This document shows positions 23,695-35,106 of a DNA stretch of 64,000 nt, piece after piece. The notes under the pieces are model-generated. The model made no database searches. It had not been told where the DNA came from and saw nothing but the letters and a program-made list of their open reading frames with translations. How positions within the stretch are numbered: the first letter of the stretch is position 1; each line of letters begins with the position of its first letter. The DNA is from DASSUC01 sp035649895 (GTDB lineage: Bacteria > Actinomycetota > Actinomycetes > Mycobacteriales > Micromonosporaceae), in contig DASRIS010000131.1 of NCBI GenBank assembly GCA_035649895.1, positions 1-64,000 on the forward strand, given 5' to 3'. Both the position numbers and the translations under genes were made by a program.

Positions 23695-23754
23695 GGGTTC
23701 GCCGACCCGACGGTCGCCCGCCGCCGGCCGCCGCCGGCCGCTATCTGTGGTCGC

Positions 23755-24594
23755 ATGACCGTTCCGAGTACGGACCACCGGCCGCCGCAGCCGACCTCGA
23801 CGCCACCACCGGCGGGGTCGTCGACGACGTCGACATCGCCGGCGGACCAGCCCGCCGGCCGGCAGGGGCTGTTCGACCCGATCGCCCCGGTCTACGCCTG
23901 GCTCATCCCGAAGCTGTGGCACTGGGTCCAGCCCGGCCTGGAACGGTGGATGGTCACCACGCTGTCCGGCGCCGAGCGGATCCTCGACGCGGGCACCGGG
24001 TCCGGGCACTGGCTGGCCGTGGTCGGGCGGGCCCGGCCCCGTACGGAGCTGGTGGGGCTCGACCTGTCCCCGGCTTTCCTGGAGATCGCGCAGCGCAAGA
24101 CGGCGCGGCTACGGCCGCAGCCGCGGTTCGTGCTCGGGGACATGACCGACACGCCGTTCCCGGACGGGTCGTTCGACGCGGTGATGTGCGCGTGGGTGCT
24201 CGACACCCTGCCGGACGTGGCTGGCGCGCTGCGCGAGTTCCGCCGCGTGGTCACGCCGGACGGTGCTGTCGCGCTGATCATCCGCGGCCGCAGCAGCTTC
24301 GTGTCGACCACCGTCGAGGTGGTCTCCCGGGCCTTCATCGGCACGCTGCGCGCCGTCCGGGCCCGTTCCCTGCGGGCCGCACGGATATCCGGCGACCTGT
24401 GGCTGCGCCGCCCGCTCATGCCGGAGCTGCCCGCGCTGTGCGCCGGCGCCGGCCTGGAGATCGCCGAGCTGACCGCCAACCGGCTCTTCACCCGGGTGCT
24501 GCTGCGCCCGCTTGACGACGCCACCGCCCCTACCACCCCCACCACCGCCGGCACCCGGACGACCGGGGTGCCTGGCCACGACGCGAAGGGCTGA
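23755..24594 (+). CDS. SAM-dependent class I methyltransferase
   Basis: 279 aa. A 30-residue Pro/Thr/Ser-rich N-terminus precedes a UbiE-like fold: LFDPIAPVYAWLIPKLWHWV, SAM motif I ILDAGTGSGHWLAVVG (about 79-94), ELVGLDLSPAFLEIA, DMTDTPFPDGSFDAVMCAWVLDTLPD and LREFRRVVTPDGAVALI. UbiE/MenG-type enzymes methylate quinone or phenolic rings, and the next gene encodes a UbiA prenyltransferase, so a prenylated aromatic or lipid substrate is likely. It opens the plus-strand operon of the cluster; the ATG has little room for a leader, so the transcript may be nearly leaderless. Confidence 0.87.
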   Translation: MTVPSTDHRPPQPTSTPPPAGSSTTSTSPADQPAGRQGLFDPIAPVYAWLIPKLWHWVQPGLERWMVTTLSGAERILDAGTGSGHWLAVVGRARPRTELVGLDLSPAFLEIAQRKTARLRPQPRFVLGDMTDTPFPDGSFDAVMCAWVLDTLPDVAGALREFRRVVTPDGAVALIIRGRSSFVSTTVEVVSRAFIGTLRAVRARSLRAARISGDLWLRRPLMPELPALCAGAGLEIAELTANRLFTRVLLRPLDDATAPTTPTTAGTRTTGVPGHDAKG

Positions 24595-24595
24595 G

Positions 24596-25591
24596 ATGAG
24601 CGAGCTGACCCAGGAGGCTGTCGGCACCGGTACGGCCATCCGGCCCAGCCTGGTGACCGGCGTGGGCCCGGTGGCGCGGCTGCTGGGCGTGCTGGGCTCG
24701 GCCCGGCCCACCACCCGGCTCTGGTTCGACCTGCTGGCACCGGCGGCCATGATGGCCGCGGTCTACGACGGCCCGGCGCCGGTGCGCAACGTGGTCGCCA
24801 TGCTGAGCATCGCCGTGCTGTTCCACGCCGCCGCCAACTTCTTCAACGACTCCAACGACGTCGAGGTGGACGCCGCCAGCAGCGAGCCGTCCCGGCAGCT
24901 GCGCCCGGTCCAGCGCGGCCGGATCAGCCCGCGCGACCTCAACATCGCCGGTGCCGTGCTGGTCGCGGCGAGCGTCCTGCTCGCCCTGCTGCTGCCGTGG
25001 CCGGCGGTGCTGCTGCTGCTGATCGTGCTGGTGCTCAACGTGGCGTACAACTTCCCGCCGATCCGGCTGGCTGGCCGGCCGGTCGTACTCCAGGTCTTCT
25101 GGCCGGTCATCTGGGCGTTGATGTTCGCGCTGTGCACGCTGGCGATGAAGTCCGGCACCTGGCGGGACGCGCTGCCGTTCCTCGCCTTCGTCGCCCTCTT
25201 CATGGGCGTGGGCGAGGGCATCACACAGGACGTGCGGGACGTGGACAACGACGCGGCCGGCGGCCGGCGTACCACCCCGGTCGTGTTCGGGCTGAAGGCC
25301 AGCCTCGTCGTGGCCTGGCTGGCACAGCTGCTGTCGGTCGGCGCCTGGCTCTGGTACGCCCAGACCGGCGAGCTGGCCTGGGGATGGACCGCGGCGGGCA
25401 CGCTGGTGCTGGCCGGCTGGCTGGCCTACTTCCTGCGGCTGGCGTGGCGGCTGTGGCCGGGGCGCGGCTTCGACGGCACCGTGCTGCTGGACAAGCCGGC
25501 CGCAAAGCTCACCCACGTCGGCTCGATCTACGTGTTCAGTGCGGTGAACCTCATCGTCGTGCTCGCCGCCGTACTGCCGCTGGTCCGGTAG
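24596..25591 (+). CDS. UbiA-family membrane prenyltransferase
   Basis: 331 aa, eight or nine hydrophobic segments. The first Asp-rich motif is NFFNDSNDVEVD (about 83-94) and the second is QDVRDVDND (about 210-218), both needed for magnesium-pyrophosphate binding. Between them are VLNVAYNFPP and the cytoplasmic loop residues. UbiA proteins transfer prenyl chains to aromatic or other acceptors inside the membrane. The start ATG lies one base after the methyltransferase stop, so the two are coupled. The acceptor could be produced by the divergent acyl-ACP operon. Confidence 0.88.
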   Translation: MSELTQEAVGTGTAIRPSLVTGVGPVARLLGVLGSARPTTRLWFDLLAPAAMMAAVYDGPAPVRNVVAMLSIAVLFHAAANFFNDSNDVEVDAASSEPSRQLRPVQRGRISPRDLNIAGAVLVAASVLLALLLPWPAVLLLLIVLVLNVAYNFPPIRLAGRPVVLQVFWPVIWALMFALCTLAMKSGTWRDALPFLAFVALFMGVGEGITQDVRDVDNDAAGGRRTTPVVFGLKASLVVAWLAQLLSVGAWLWYAQTGELAWGWTAAGTLVLAGWLAYFLRLAWRLWPGRGFDGTVLLDKPAAKLTHVGSIYVFSAVNLIVVLAAVLPLVR

Positions 25592-25596
25592 TAGCT

Positions 25597-26154
25597 ATGT
25601 CAACGGTGGTTGGGTCGGGGCGCCTCCCGGAGCCGGAGCGTCTTTCGGGGCGGGGGCGCCTTCCGGAGGCGGGCCGCGCTCCGCAGGCGGGGCGTCCCGC
25701 GCTGGCCCGCGTCGCCCGGTGGCTGCGCGCCGAGCAACGTACCGTGCTCGCCGTCACCGGCGCCGCGACGTTCGGGGTCTGGGGGCTGGCCCTGCTGCTG
25801 TCCCCGGACCGCGCCCGCCGCGAGCTCGACGACCGTGCCGCCGCGTGGTACCAGCGTGAGCTGGCGCTGTTCGACATCGGCCACGCGGCCGGCGTGGCCC
25901 TGGCCATGCGCGGGTCGCGCGGCGACCCGCAGCGGCTGGCCGAGAGCCTGCGCACCATGTCGGTCACCACGCTCATGCTCGCCGCCGCCCACGTTGCCGA
26001 GCTGGTACGCCCCAACCGGCGGGCGGTCGGCTACCACACCGCCTTCGCGATCCTGGACCTGGCGTGGGCGCTCGCCGCGCTGCGCGCCGCCGGCCCGGCC
26101 GGTGCCCCAGCGCCGGAGCGCACCCGGCCCACGGCTACGGTGAGGGAGACCTGA
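25597..26154 (+). CDS. Small membrane protein of unknown function
   Basis: 185 aa. Not recognised as a named family. The first 40 residues are Arg/Gly/Pro-rich and contain a repeated RLPE-type segment from short tandem repeats. Then three to four hydrophobic helices follow (about 52-70, 100-115, 122-140, 150-172), separated by short charged loops. The ATG lies five bases after the UbiA stop, so the gene is part of the same operon. It may be an accessory membrane subunit or a small enzyme acting on the prenylated product. Confidence 0.7.
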   Translation: MSTVVGSGRLPEPERLSGRGRLPEAGRAPQAGRPALARVARWLRAEQRTVLAVTGAATFGVWGLALLLSPDRARRELDDRAAAWYQRELALFDIGHAAGVALAMRGSRGDPQRLAESLRTMSVTTLMLAAAHVAELVRPNRRAVGYHTAFAILDLAWALAALRAAGPAGAPAPERTRPTATVRET

Positions 26155-26179
26155 GCACACCGTCGTGTGGGAGGTGGCG

Positions 26180-27094
26180 ATGAGCGAGAGCCCGGCCCAG
26201 CTGGCCCGTCGCATGTGGACGCTGTTCGAGCCGGTGCACGAGATCACGTACTTCTCCCCCGAGGCCCGGGCGGCGTACGAGGCGGCGGGCCTGCGCGGCG
26301 GCTGGCGCAGCTACTTCGCCGGCCGGTCCGCCCCGCTGGGACCCGTGCCCGCCGCTCCGGTCGTCGCCGCGTTCTACGGCTTCGCTCCGGGCCTGGTGGC
26401 CAAGGCGATCCCCAGCGCGTGGCAGCAGCTGCCTCCCGAGCAGGTGCTCCAGGCGCGGCTGGCTGGTGTGGTGGCGGCGCTGTCGCGCCTGCTCAACGGC
26501 GCCGGGCCGGAGGTGGACGGTGCTGCGGACCAGGCTCCGGTCACCCAGGACCAGGTTGCGGAGGCTGCGGAGCTGCTGGAGGCGGCGGTGGACCGGCTGG
26601 ACCTGGCGGGGCGGGTGCTGGGTGCGGCCAACGCCGCCCTGCCCCGACCCAGCGAGCCGCTGGCGCGGCTCTGGCACGCGACTACCGTGCTCCGCGAGCA
26701 CCGCGGGGACGGGCACAACGCAGCGCTGGTCGCCGCCCAGGTGGGTGGCTGTGAGTCGCTGGCCTGGCGGGCCGCGTTCGATATGCCCCGCGAGGCTCTC
26801 CAGCCGTACCGCGGGTGGAGCGACGAGGAGTGGCACGCCGCCGAGCAGCGGCTCGTCGAGCGCGGCTGGCTCGACCGCGACAGGCGCCCGACGCCGGCCG
26901 GGGTGCAGGAGTACGGCGAGATCGAGCTCTCCACGGACCGGTCGGCGGCGCAGCCGTGGCAGGCGCTCGACCCGGCCGCCGTCGGGCGGCTTCAGGAGCT
27001 GCTGGCTCCTATCGCGACCGCCTGCTACGGCGCGCTGCCGCCCGCCGTCCCCACCGGCCTGCCAGATCCTGGAACGGTTTCTGCCACCGCCTGA
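26180..27094 (+). CDS. SCO6745 family protein
   Basis: 304 aa. The N-terminus ARRMWTLFEPVHEITYFSPEARAAYEAAGL and the segments GGWRSYFAGRSAPLG, AFYGFAP and IPSAWQQLPPEQ are typical of the SCO6745 group, which is common in actinomycetes and has no assigned activity. The second half, from about 200, holds WSDEEWHAAEQRLVERGWLDRDRRPTPAG, which looks like a winged helix region, so a DNA-binding or MarR-like role has been suggested for the family. I prefer the ATG at 26180, preceded by GGGAGGT, over the GTG at 26165. It closes the plus-strand operon. Confidence 0.8.
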   Translation: MSESPAQLARRMWTLFEPVHEITYFSPEARAAYEAAGLRGGWRSYFAGRSAPLGPVPAAPVVAAFYGFAPGLVAKAIPSAWQQLPPEQVLQARLAGVVAALSRLLNGAGPEVDGAADQAPVTQDQVAEAAELLEAAVDRLDLAGRVLGAANAALPRPSEPLARLWHATTVLREHRGDGHNAALVAAQVGGCESLAWRAAFDMPREALQPYRGWSDEEWHAAEQRLVERGWLDRDRRPTPAGVQEYGEIELSTDRSAAQPWQALDPAAVGRLQELLAPIATACYGALPPAVPTGLPDPGTVSATA

Positions 27095-27297
27095 AAGCGC
27101 CGGACGGCCGAGCTGTGGGACCACCTCCATCAGGTGCGCAGGTAGGCAGGGTGACTGGGCGTGTTGTCCGCCGAGGACTCGCCTATGGGCGTGGCCGGGC
27201 GCGGCGGAGCGCGGGTGACCGGCACAATGCATCACGGCCCACGTAGCTCACCTGGCTGCGGGCCGTGACGTATCCCGGACCATCACGAGGGGGGACT

Positions 27298-29679
<2,382 letters not shown>

Positions 29680-29799
29680 AAGAACGCGCGACCGAGCGGA
29701 CCGCCCCTGCCGAGCGCAGCCGGGCCAGCACCTGTACCGGCAGGTCCCGTAAAGCTCCACTCAACACCGCTTTCGACCTGGTCGACCCGTCACGTCCTG

Positions 29800-30039
29800 C
29801 AGCTGAGGTACACCGTCCGGGCCGGCTCGACGCTGGTGGAGCCGGGGCTCACCCCGGCCAGCGACGCCGAGCTGCACTATCCCACCTGGGACGAGCTCAT
29901 TCACGAGTGCGCCACCAGCCGGGTGTGGGGCGGGGTGCACTTCACGAAGACGGTCGAGCGGTCCCTCGAGTTCGGCGCGCAGTTCGGCGACCTGGCCTAC
30001 GAGTGGGTGCAGCGACACATCAATGGCGACGTCGCCTGA
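29800..30039 (+). pseudogene. C-terminal remnant of a vanadium-haloperoxidase-like (PAP2) protein
   Basis: The frame encodes an 80-residue stretch ending RVWGGVHFTKTVERSLEFGAQFGDLAYEWVQRH. The motif SRxWGGVHF with its vanadate-coordinating His is the C-terminal signature of bacterial vanadium-dependent haloperoxidases, following EPGLTPASD and TWDELIHECA as in full-length proteins. Upstream bases (29680-29799) encode nothing of the rest of the enzyme, and the first in-frame ATG or GTG is internal. It is therefore a 5'-truncated relic without a function of its own. Confidence 0.72.
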
Positions 30040-30374
30040 GGAGACGTCGGGTGGCGAGCGTGACGGCGGTGCGGAGCTGTCGCACCGCCCGTTCATCGCG
30101 GGCGACCTTGGTCCGGCGCGGGTCCACGACCAGCCGCGGCGGGTCGGGGTGCCGATGCCGCTGCGGCGCGCCCATCTCGCCCCTCAAAGCTCCGGTGGAC
30201 TTGTCGGCGCCTCCTTGTCCACGAAACCGGAGCCACACGGACAATGCGCCGGTGCTCAGGTCGGCCCGGCTACCGTGGCCCGCCATGTGGGAGGTGCCGC
30301 AGCCGGCGAAGAGTGTCGTAGGGCGGTGGGAGGATCCAGTCGTCAGTGAAGCCTCTTCCGATGAGGTGAGACAC
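30040..30374. other. Intergenic region containing the parent of a 62-bp duplicated block
   Basis: 335 bp between the haloperoxidase relic and the DinB gene. Bases 30208-30269 recur at 33116-33177 with only a few mismatches. No gene is supported here; an antisense Arg-rich frame lacks a start signal and known domains. Confidence 0.55.
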
Positions 30375-30950
30375 ATGCCCGGACTAGTTCCTCCGGTCGC
30401 TGACGAGCGGGAGGGCCTGCTCGCCTACCTCGCCCAGCAGCGCTACATGCTCCGCACCACGGCGTACGGGCTCACCGACGAGCAGGCCCGGGCGACACCG
30501 ACCGCGAGCTCCCTGAGCGTCGGGGGTCTGGTCAAGCACGCGGCCGACATGGAGCGGAGCTGGATGGCGCGGGTTCTCCAGCGCGACTACGAGTCCGACT
30601 ACGCCGCCAACTTCCGGCTCGAGCCGCACGAGACGCTGGCGAGCGTCTTGGAGGCTTACGAGCAGGTGGGCAAGGACACGGAGGCGGCCGTCGCCGAGGT
30701 CGCCGATCTGAGCCAACGGGTGCCGGTCCCACGAGGGGTGCCCTGGTTCCCCGCGGATGTCGAGGCGTGGTCGGTCCGCTGGGTCCTGCTCCACCTGATC
30801 GAGGAGACGGCCCGCCATGGGGGCCACGCCGACATCATCCGCGAAAGCGTGGACGGTGCGACCGCCTTCTCGTTGCTGGCCGCAGCGGAGGGCTGGCCCA
30901 GCACGCCGTGGGTCCAGCCATGGCAGGCGCCGGCAGGACCAGCGCCGTGA
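30375..30950 (+). CDS. DinB/DUF664 family protein
   Basis: 191 aa. DinB-like four-helix bundle: ERE-G-LLAYLAQQRYMLRTTAYGLTDEQA, SSLSVGGLVKHAADMERSWM, and WSVRWVLLHLIEETARHGGHADIIRE. The metal-binding histidines His53-region (KHAADME), His137-region (HLIEETARH) and the second HxxH are present, as in the DUF664 branch. Members are thiol-dependent metalloenzymes using mycothiol or bacillithiol, or are of unknown activity. The ATG at 30375 is favoured; a GTG at 30342 is possible. A decayed second copy of its 3' end lies at 33178-33311. Confidence 0.82.
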   Translation: MPGLVPPVADEREGLLAYLAQQRYMLRTTAYGLTDEQARATPTASSLSVGGLVKHAADMERSWMARVLQRDYESDYAANFRLEPHETLASVLEAYEQVGKDTEAAVAEVADLSQRVPVPRGVPWFPADVEAWSVRWVLLHLIEETARHGGHADIIRESVDGATAFSLLAAAEGWPSTPWVQPWQAPAGPAP

Positions 30951-31048
30951 GCAGGGCTCCGCGGTCGCGCGGCCCGGAGCCGTGATGCCTACGACCGGTG
31001 GCCGCCCTGGGAGTGGACGGCCACCGGCCGGTTGGTGGAGGAGTTAGG

Positions 31049-32934
31049 TCAGATAGCGCGGAAGGCGACGTCCAGCGTCTGCGACAGCCGGGTGTGCCCC
31101 GCTGCGCTCGGGTGCGGCGAGCCGCCGACCGCGGTGTTCTGGATGTCACCGCCCAGCAGGAACGGAGCCGCCTGAGCCCGTACCTTCGGGTTGGCCGGGA
31201 TGCCCGCGACGATCGCCGCGTTCAACGCGTTGACCAGGTTGCGGACCGCCCCCACCCACATCGGGTCGATGAGTGGCTGCAGGTTGGGGTTGATGCGTGG
31301 CGGCAGCAACCCAACCACCCAGGGTGGAGCGTTGTCCCGTACGAAGAGCCAGCCGAAGTTGGCGACGTCCACATTGGCCGGGTTGATGTCGTAGTAGAGC
31401 ATCCACACGATCTTGTCCGCCCCGGCGGCGATCATCGTGTTGACGATGCGGGTGGCGTCCGCGGTGATCCCAGCCATCTCGTTGGGACCGTCGTAGCGCG
31501 GCACCCCGATCCGGTGGAAGAAGTCCATCGCGAACGGGTTGAGGCGGCGCACCCGCAGCGTGCAACCGCCACCGTTGGTCACGATGCCGGCCCGGCCGCC
31601 GATCGCGTTCCAGCTGAAGCTGCTGCGCGGGATGACGGTCTGCTGCATGAACTCCATGCCCCGGCACTTGACGAGCTGGGCAAGACCGTGGTCCAGTTGG
31701 TGTTGTTCACCCCGCCTGTGGTCACGAAGTACGCCTTGCGGTTGTCCGCCTTGGCCTTACGCACCACTGCGTCGGCCAGCGCCACCGGAGGGAAGGCACG
31801 GCCCCAGTTGTTGCCGCACCCGTCCGGGTTGTTCGCGGCCGACGTGCGCATCTCGCCGGTACTGAACCCGGTCCGGGCGAAGTTGTAGTACTCCACCACG
31901 TTGGGGTTGAGGTTGTCGAAGTACCGGCCAACATAGCTGAACTTCGCGTGGTTACCGGTGAGGCCGCGGAAGTCGGCCGAGGTGCGGTTGCACAGCCCGG
32001 TGCCGAAGCCCCACTGGTGGTGCGCTGAGGTGACCGAGTCACCGGTCGCGACGAGCACCACCGGGTTGGCCCGGTCGGGGATGTTGTTCGGGTTCCGGCA
32101 GTCGATACGATCGCCTCGGGCCTCGCGTACCTTGTCCTCCTGCTCGTCTTGCACACCTGCACCGGCCGGCTCGGTCGGGCAGTCGCTGGGCGGCGTGGGG
32201 GACGGGTCGGGGTCTGTCGGAGTAGGGCTCGGCGTCGGATCCGTCAGGGTCGGATCCGGCGTCGGGTCTGTCGGCGTCGGGCTCGGCTCGGTCTCGCTCG
32301 GGCAGGGCCGCGGGCTCGGGGAGCCGGTCGGCGACGGCGATGTGGTCTGCGTCGGCGACGCGGTCGCGGTCGGCGACAGGGTAGGCGTTGGTGAGCTGGT
32401 CGCGGTCGGGGACAGCGTCTGGGCCACCGGCACCGGCTCGTGCCCGCCCACCGTGCCGCCAGCCGTCGTGGCCGTGCCGGTCATTGTGGGTGACGGCACA
32501 GTGCCGGTCGGGCTGGGGCTCGTTGTCCAGGTCGGGCTGGGTGTCCAAGTGGGACTCGGGCTCGGTGTCCAGGTGGGGCTCGGGCTGCCGCTGTCAGTCG
32601 GGCTCGGCGACAGGCAGGCCCGCTCCCAGCGCACCTGCTCCAGTGCCTCGATCACATCAGGTGGGAGCGGCTCGCCCTCCGGGATGCAGGGGTCGAAGAC
32701 CCACTCGGTGTCGTCGAGGATCCGTATGCACGGTGGGTCGAGCCCCTGCACCGACTGCGGTAGCGGACGGTCCTGCGCGACGCGGCCGCCACCGAGCCAG
32801 CCGAACGCCGGCACCGCCACGGCCGTGCCCAGAAGGACGAGAGCGAGCCCGGCCACGCGGATCCGGCTGGCTGGTTTGAGTGTGTGCTGTGGGCGGTCCG
32901 GTGACCGGGGCCGCGCCGCTCGGGGTGGCTTCAC
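31049..32934 (-). pseudogene. Frameshifted secreted SGNH/GDSL hydrolase with Pro/Thr/Ser-rich linker
   Basis: Two frames together give one protein of about 628 residues. The 5' part (32934 to about 31690) has an N-terminal signal or anchor (about 25-50), a region with two Cys pairs, a 130-residue SPTPT-type linker, and the SGNH block I ATGDSVTSAH. The 3' part (about 31690 to 31049) has the rest of the hydrolase and the final catalytic His in SPHPSAAGH. The break lies near 31690, where one missing base in GTCTTG shifts the frame away from the expected AQLVKCRG. The GTG start at 32934 follows CTAGGAGG. It may be a recent inactivation or a sequencing error. Confidence 0.75.
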
Positions 32935-33346
32935 AAGCTGTACCTCCTAGTAGCAGGCGGTCACTGAGCACGTGACCGCCTCCATAAGGAGTCGCCCTCC
33001 ACTCAGACATCAAAACCGATCAACGTCAGAACGGCACAAACCGCAGAGAAGCTGGGGAAACGCGCAGATCATGCGCCGGAGAGGATCTGATGGGTACGCG
33101 GTCCGGCCAGGACCGCGCCTCCTTACTCACGAACCCGGAACCACACGGACAATGCGCCGGTGCTCACGCCGGCCCGGATCCGCGAAAGCGTGGACGGTGC
33201 GACCGCCTTCTCGTCGCTGGCCGCGGCGGAGGGCTGGCCCAGCACGCCGTGGGTCCAGCCGTGGCAGGCGCCGGCAAGCCCGGCGCTGTGAACGGTGTTC
33301 CGCGGTTGCGCAGACCGGCGGGCGGAGCGCGGCCTACCGGGACATC
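32935..33346. other. Intergenic region with the SGNH promoter and a duplicated block
   Basis: Bases 33000-33070 are unusually AT-rich for the window (ACATCAAAACCGATCAACG) and probably hold the promoter of the SGNH hydrolase gene. From 33116 on, the sequence is the degenerate copy of the DinB locus described separately. No other gene is seen. Confidence 0.5.
33116..33311 (+). pseudogene. Internally deleted second copy of the DinB locus
   Basis: 33116-33177 matches 30208-30269 (upstream of DinB) and 33178-33311 matches 30837-30970 (last 38 codons of DinB plus flank), in the same order and strand, each at roughly 85-90 % identity by eye. The 567 bases between them in the parent are missing, so most of the DinB gene is gone. 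The remnant frame still reads IRESVDGATAFSSLAAAEGW to a stop. CACGCCG at the junction also occurs just before the downstream parent segment, consistent with a short-homology deletion. Confidence 0.85.
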
Positions 33347-33781
33347 ATGGACCCCGTGGAGGACGGCCTGCGCGTGACAGCTGCAGTCACGGTGCCGCGG
33401 GCCGAGCTGTCCTGGCGGTTCAGCCGCTCCAGCGGACCGGGTGGACAGTCGGTCAACACCGCCGACTCCCGGGTCGAGCTGCGCTTCGACCTGGCCGCCA
33501 CCTCGGCGCTGCCAGAGCACCTGAAGGCGCGGGCGCTGCACCGGCTCGCCTACCGGCTGGCCGACGGCGTGCTCAGTGTCACCGCATCGGAGCACCGGTC
33601 GCAGCTGCTCAACCGGCGAGCCGCCGAGGCGAGGCTGGTGGCTCTGCTCACCGCGGCCATCGCGCCGCCCCAGCGGCCCCGCCGACCGACCCGGCCCAGC
33701 CGCGGCGCGGTGGAGGCGCGCCTGGAGGCCAAACGCCGCCGCAGCCAGACCAAGCGGGACCGGCGCGTACCGCCGGAGTAG
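33347..33781 (+). CDS. arfB: ArfB-like ribosome rescue factor (RF1-type GGQ domain protein)
   Basis: 144 aa, the ArfB/YaeJ length. It carries the peptidyl-tRNA hydrolysis motif SSGPGGQSVN (GGQ) near residue 30, followed by SRVELRFDL and a basic C-terminal tail rich in Arg and Lys (RPSRGAVEARLEAKRRRSQTKRDRR). ArfB inserts this tail in the empty mRNA channel of a stalled ribosome and uses GGQ to release the nascent chain. It lacks the codon-recognition domains of RF1/RF2. The ATG at 33347 is the best start; GTGs within the next 20 codons are alternatives. Confidence 0.88.
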   Translation: MDPVEDGLRVTAAVTVPRAELSWRFSRSSGPGGQSVNTADSRVELRFDLAATSALPEHLKARALHRLAYRLADGVLSVTASEHRSQLLNRRAAEARLVALLTAAIAPPQRPRRPTRPSRGAVEARLEAKRRRSQTKRDRRVPPE

Positions 33782-33798
33782 CGGCTGGAAGGCTCGGC

Positions 33799-35106
33799 CT
33801 ATGCGGGTTCCGGCTCTGCCGCGCGAGCTTCCGCTAGGGCCACGGGCACTGGCGTCGGCGCGGGCCGGCGGCCGTCCTGCTGTGGGGTGAGCAGCGGTCG
33901 CAAGGAGAGTGCTACTCCGGAGGCGGCCAGGCTGCCGGCGACCACGAGTACCACCCAGAGGCCGCCGTGACCGGTGCCGATGAGCGGGCCGGCGGTGACC
34001 GGGCCGGCGATCGCGCTGATGCCCCAGACCATCGAGCCCGCTGCGTTGTAGCGCCCGCGCAGCTCGTCGGGTGCCAGCGCGTTGGTCAGCGCGGGCATGA
34101 CCGGGGAGAGCAGGGTCTCGCCGAGGGCGAAGACCATGGCGCAGGCGACGACGCCCATGGCGGCGACTGCGGGCGCCGCCCAGCCGCCCAGGCCGGTCAG
34201 GCCCAGCACCAGCCAGGCCGCAGCGAAGAGAACACCCACCCCGGCCAGCGCGAGGGTACGGCTTCGGCCCTGGAGAAACCTGATCACGAAGAGCTGCGCG
34301 AGCACGATGGTGAACGTGTTCCCGGCCAGCGCCCAGCCGATGACCCGCGGGCTCACCTCGGACACCGTGGTGGCGAACGCGGTGAAGCCGATCTCGATCT
34401 GCGCATAGCCGCACGTCGTCAGCACCAGGCCGAAGACGAACAGGCGGCGGAACGGCCGGTCGCGCAGGACCTGCCCGTACCCCGGAGCGGGCCGGTCCGC
34501 GTCGGTGATGGACGGCTCGACCAGGCGGCGCCCGACGGCGGGCATGGAGAGCAGGATCGCCAACGGGACCAGGTACCCGACCGCGTCGAGGACGTAGAGC
34601 AGCTGGAACGTGCCCGGACGCTCGACGCGGACGAGCGCGCCGCCGATCAGCCCACCGATCCCGATGCCGAGGTTGACGAGGGTGAACTGCAGACCGAACA
34701 CGCGCTGGCGCTCGTCCTCGCCGGTCAGCGAGGCGAGGATGGTGCTCTGCCCGGACCACAGCGCGGAGCCGCCGACGGCGACCGCGGTGGCCGTGGCGAA
34801 CGCCTTCCCCGCGCTGTCGACGACCGCGAGGGACAGCACTCCGGTCGCCTCGACGAGCAGGCAGGGCAGCATGACCCGGCGGGCCCCGAAGCGGTCGATC
34901 AGCGTGCCGGCGCCGGGGGACAGGGCCAGGCTGACCACGCCGATCCAGCCCACCACGAGACCGACGGTGGTGGCGGACAGCCCACGCACCTGGTGCAGGT
35001 AGATGAAGAGGAAGGGCAGGGTCATCCCGCGGCCGACCGCCGACAGCAACGTCCCGGCGAGGATCCGGCGAGCCTCAGGCCGGGCCGGCAGGGCGGCGCG
35101 CAGCAT
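33799..35106 (-). CDS. MFS transporter
   Basis: 435 aa with 12 predicted membrane helices. The signature GTLIDRFGARRVML between helices 2 and 3 is the MFS loop motif (GxxxDRxGxRR), with a symmetrical variant in the second half. The N-terminus ARRILAGTLLSAVGRGMTLPFLFIYLHQVRGLS matches drug or metabolite efflux-type members. The substrate cannot be read. It converges on ArfB and ends 17 bp from it. The start ATG at 35106 is at the beginning of conserved sequence. Confidence 0.88.
   Translation of the reverse strand: MLRAALPARPEARRILAGTLLSAVGRGMTLPFLFIYLHQVRGLSATTVGLVVGWIGVVSLALSPGAGTLIDRFGARRVMLPCLLVEATGVLSLAVVDSAGKAFATATAVAVGGSALWSGQSTILASLTGEDERQRVFGLQFTLVNLGIGIGGLIGGALVRVERPGTFQLLYVLDAVGYLVPLAILLSMPAVGRRLVEPSITDADRPAPGYGQVLRDRPFRRLFVFGLVLTTCGYAQIEIGFTAFATTVSEVSPRVIGWALAGNTFTIVLAQLFVIRFLQGRSRTLALAGVGVLFAAAWLVLGLTGLGGWAAPAVAAMGVVACAMVFALGETLLSPVMPALTNALAPDELRGRYNAAGSMVWGISAIAGPVTAGPLIGTGHGGLWVVLVVAGSLAASGVALSLRPLLTPQQDGRRPAPTPVPVALAEARAAEPEPA

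Noticed and set aside
30020..30376. An Arg-rich 118-residue minus-strand frame
   Set aside because: It lacks a start signal and known motif and overlaps the duplicated non-coding block.
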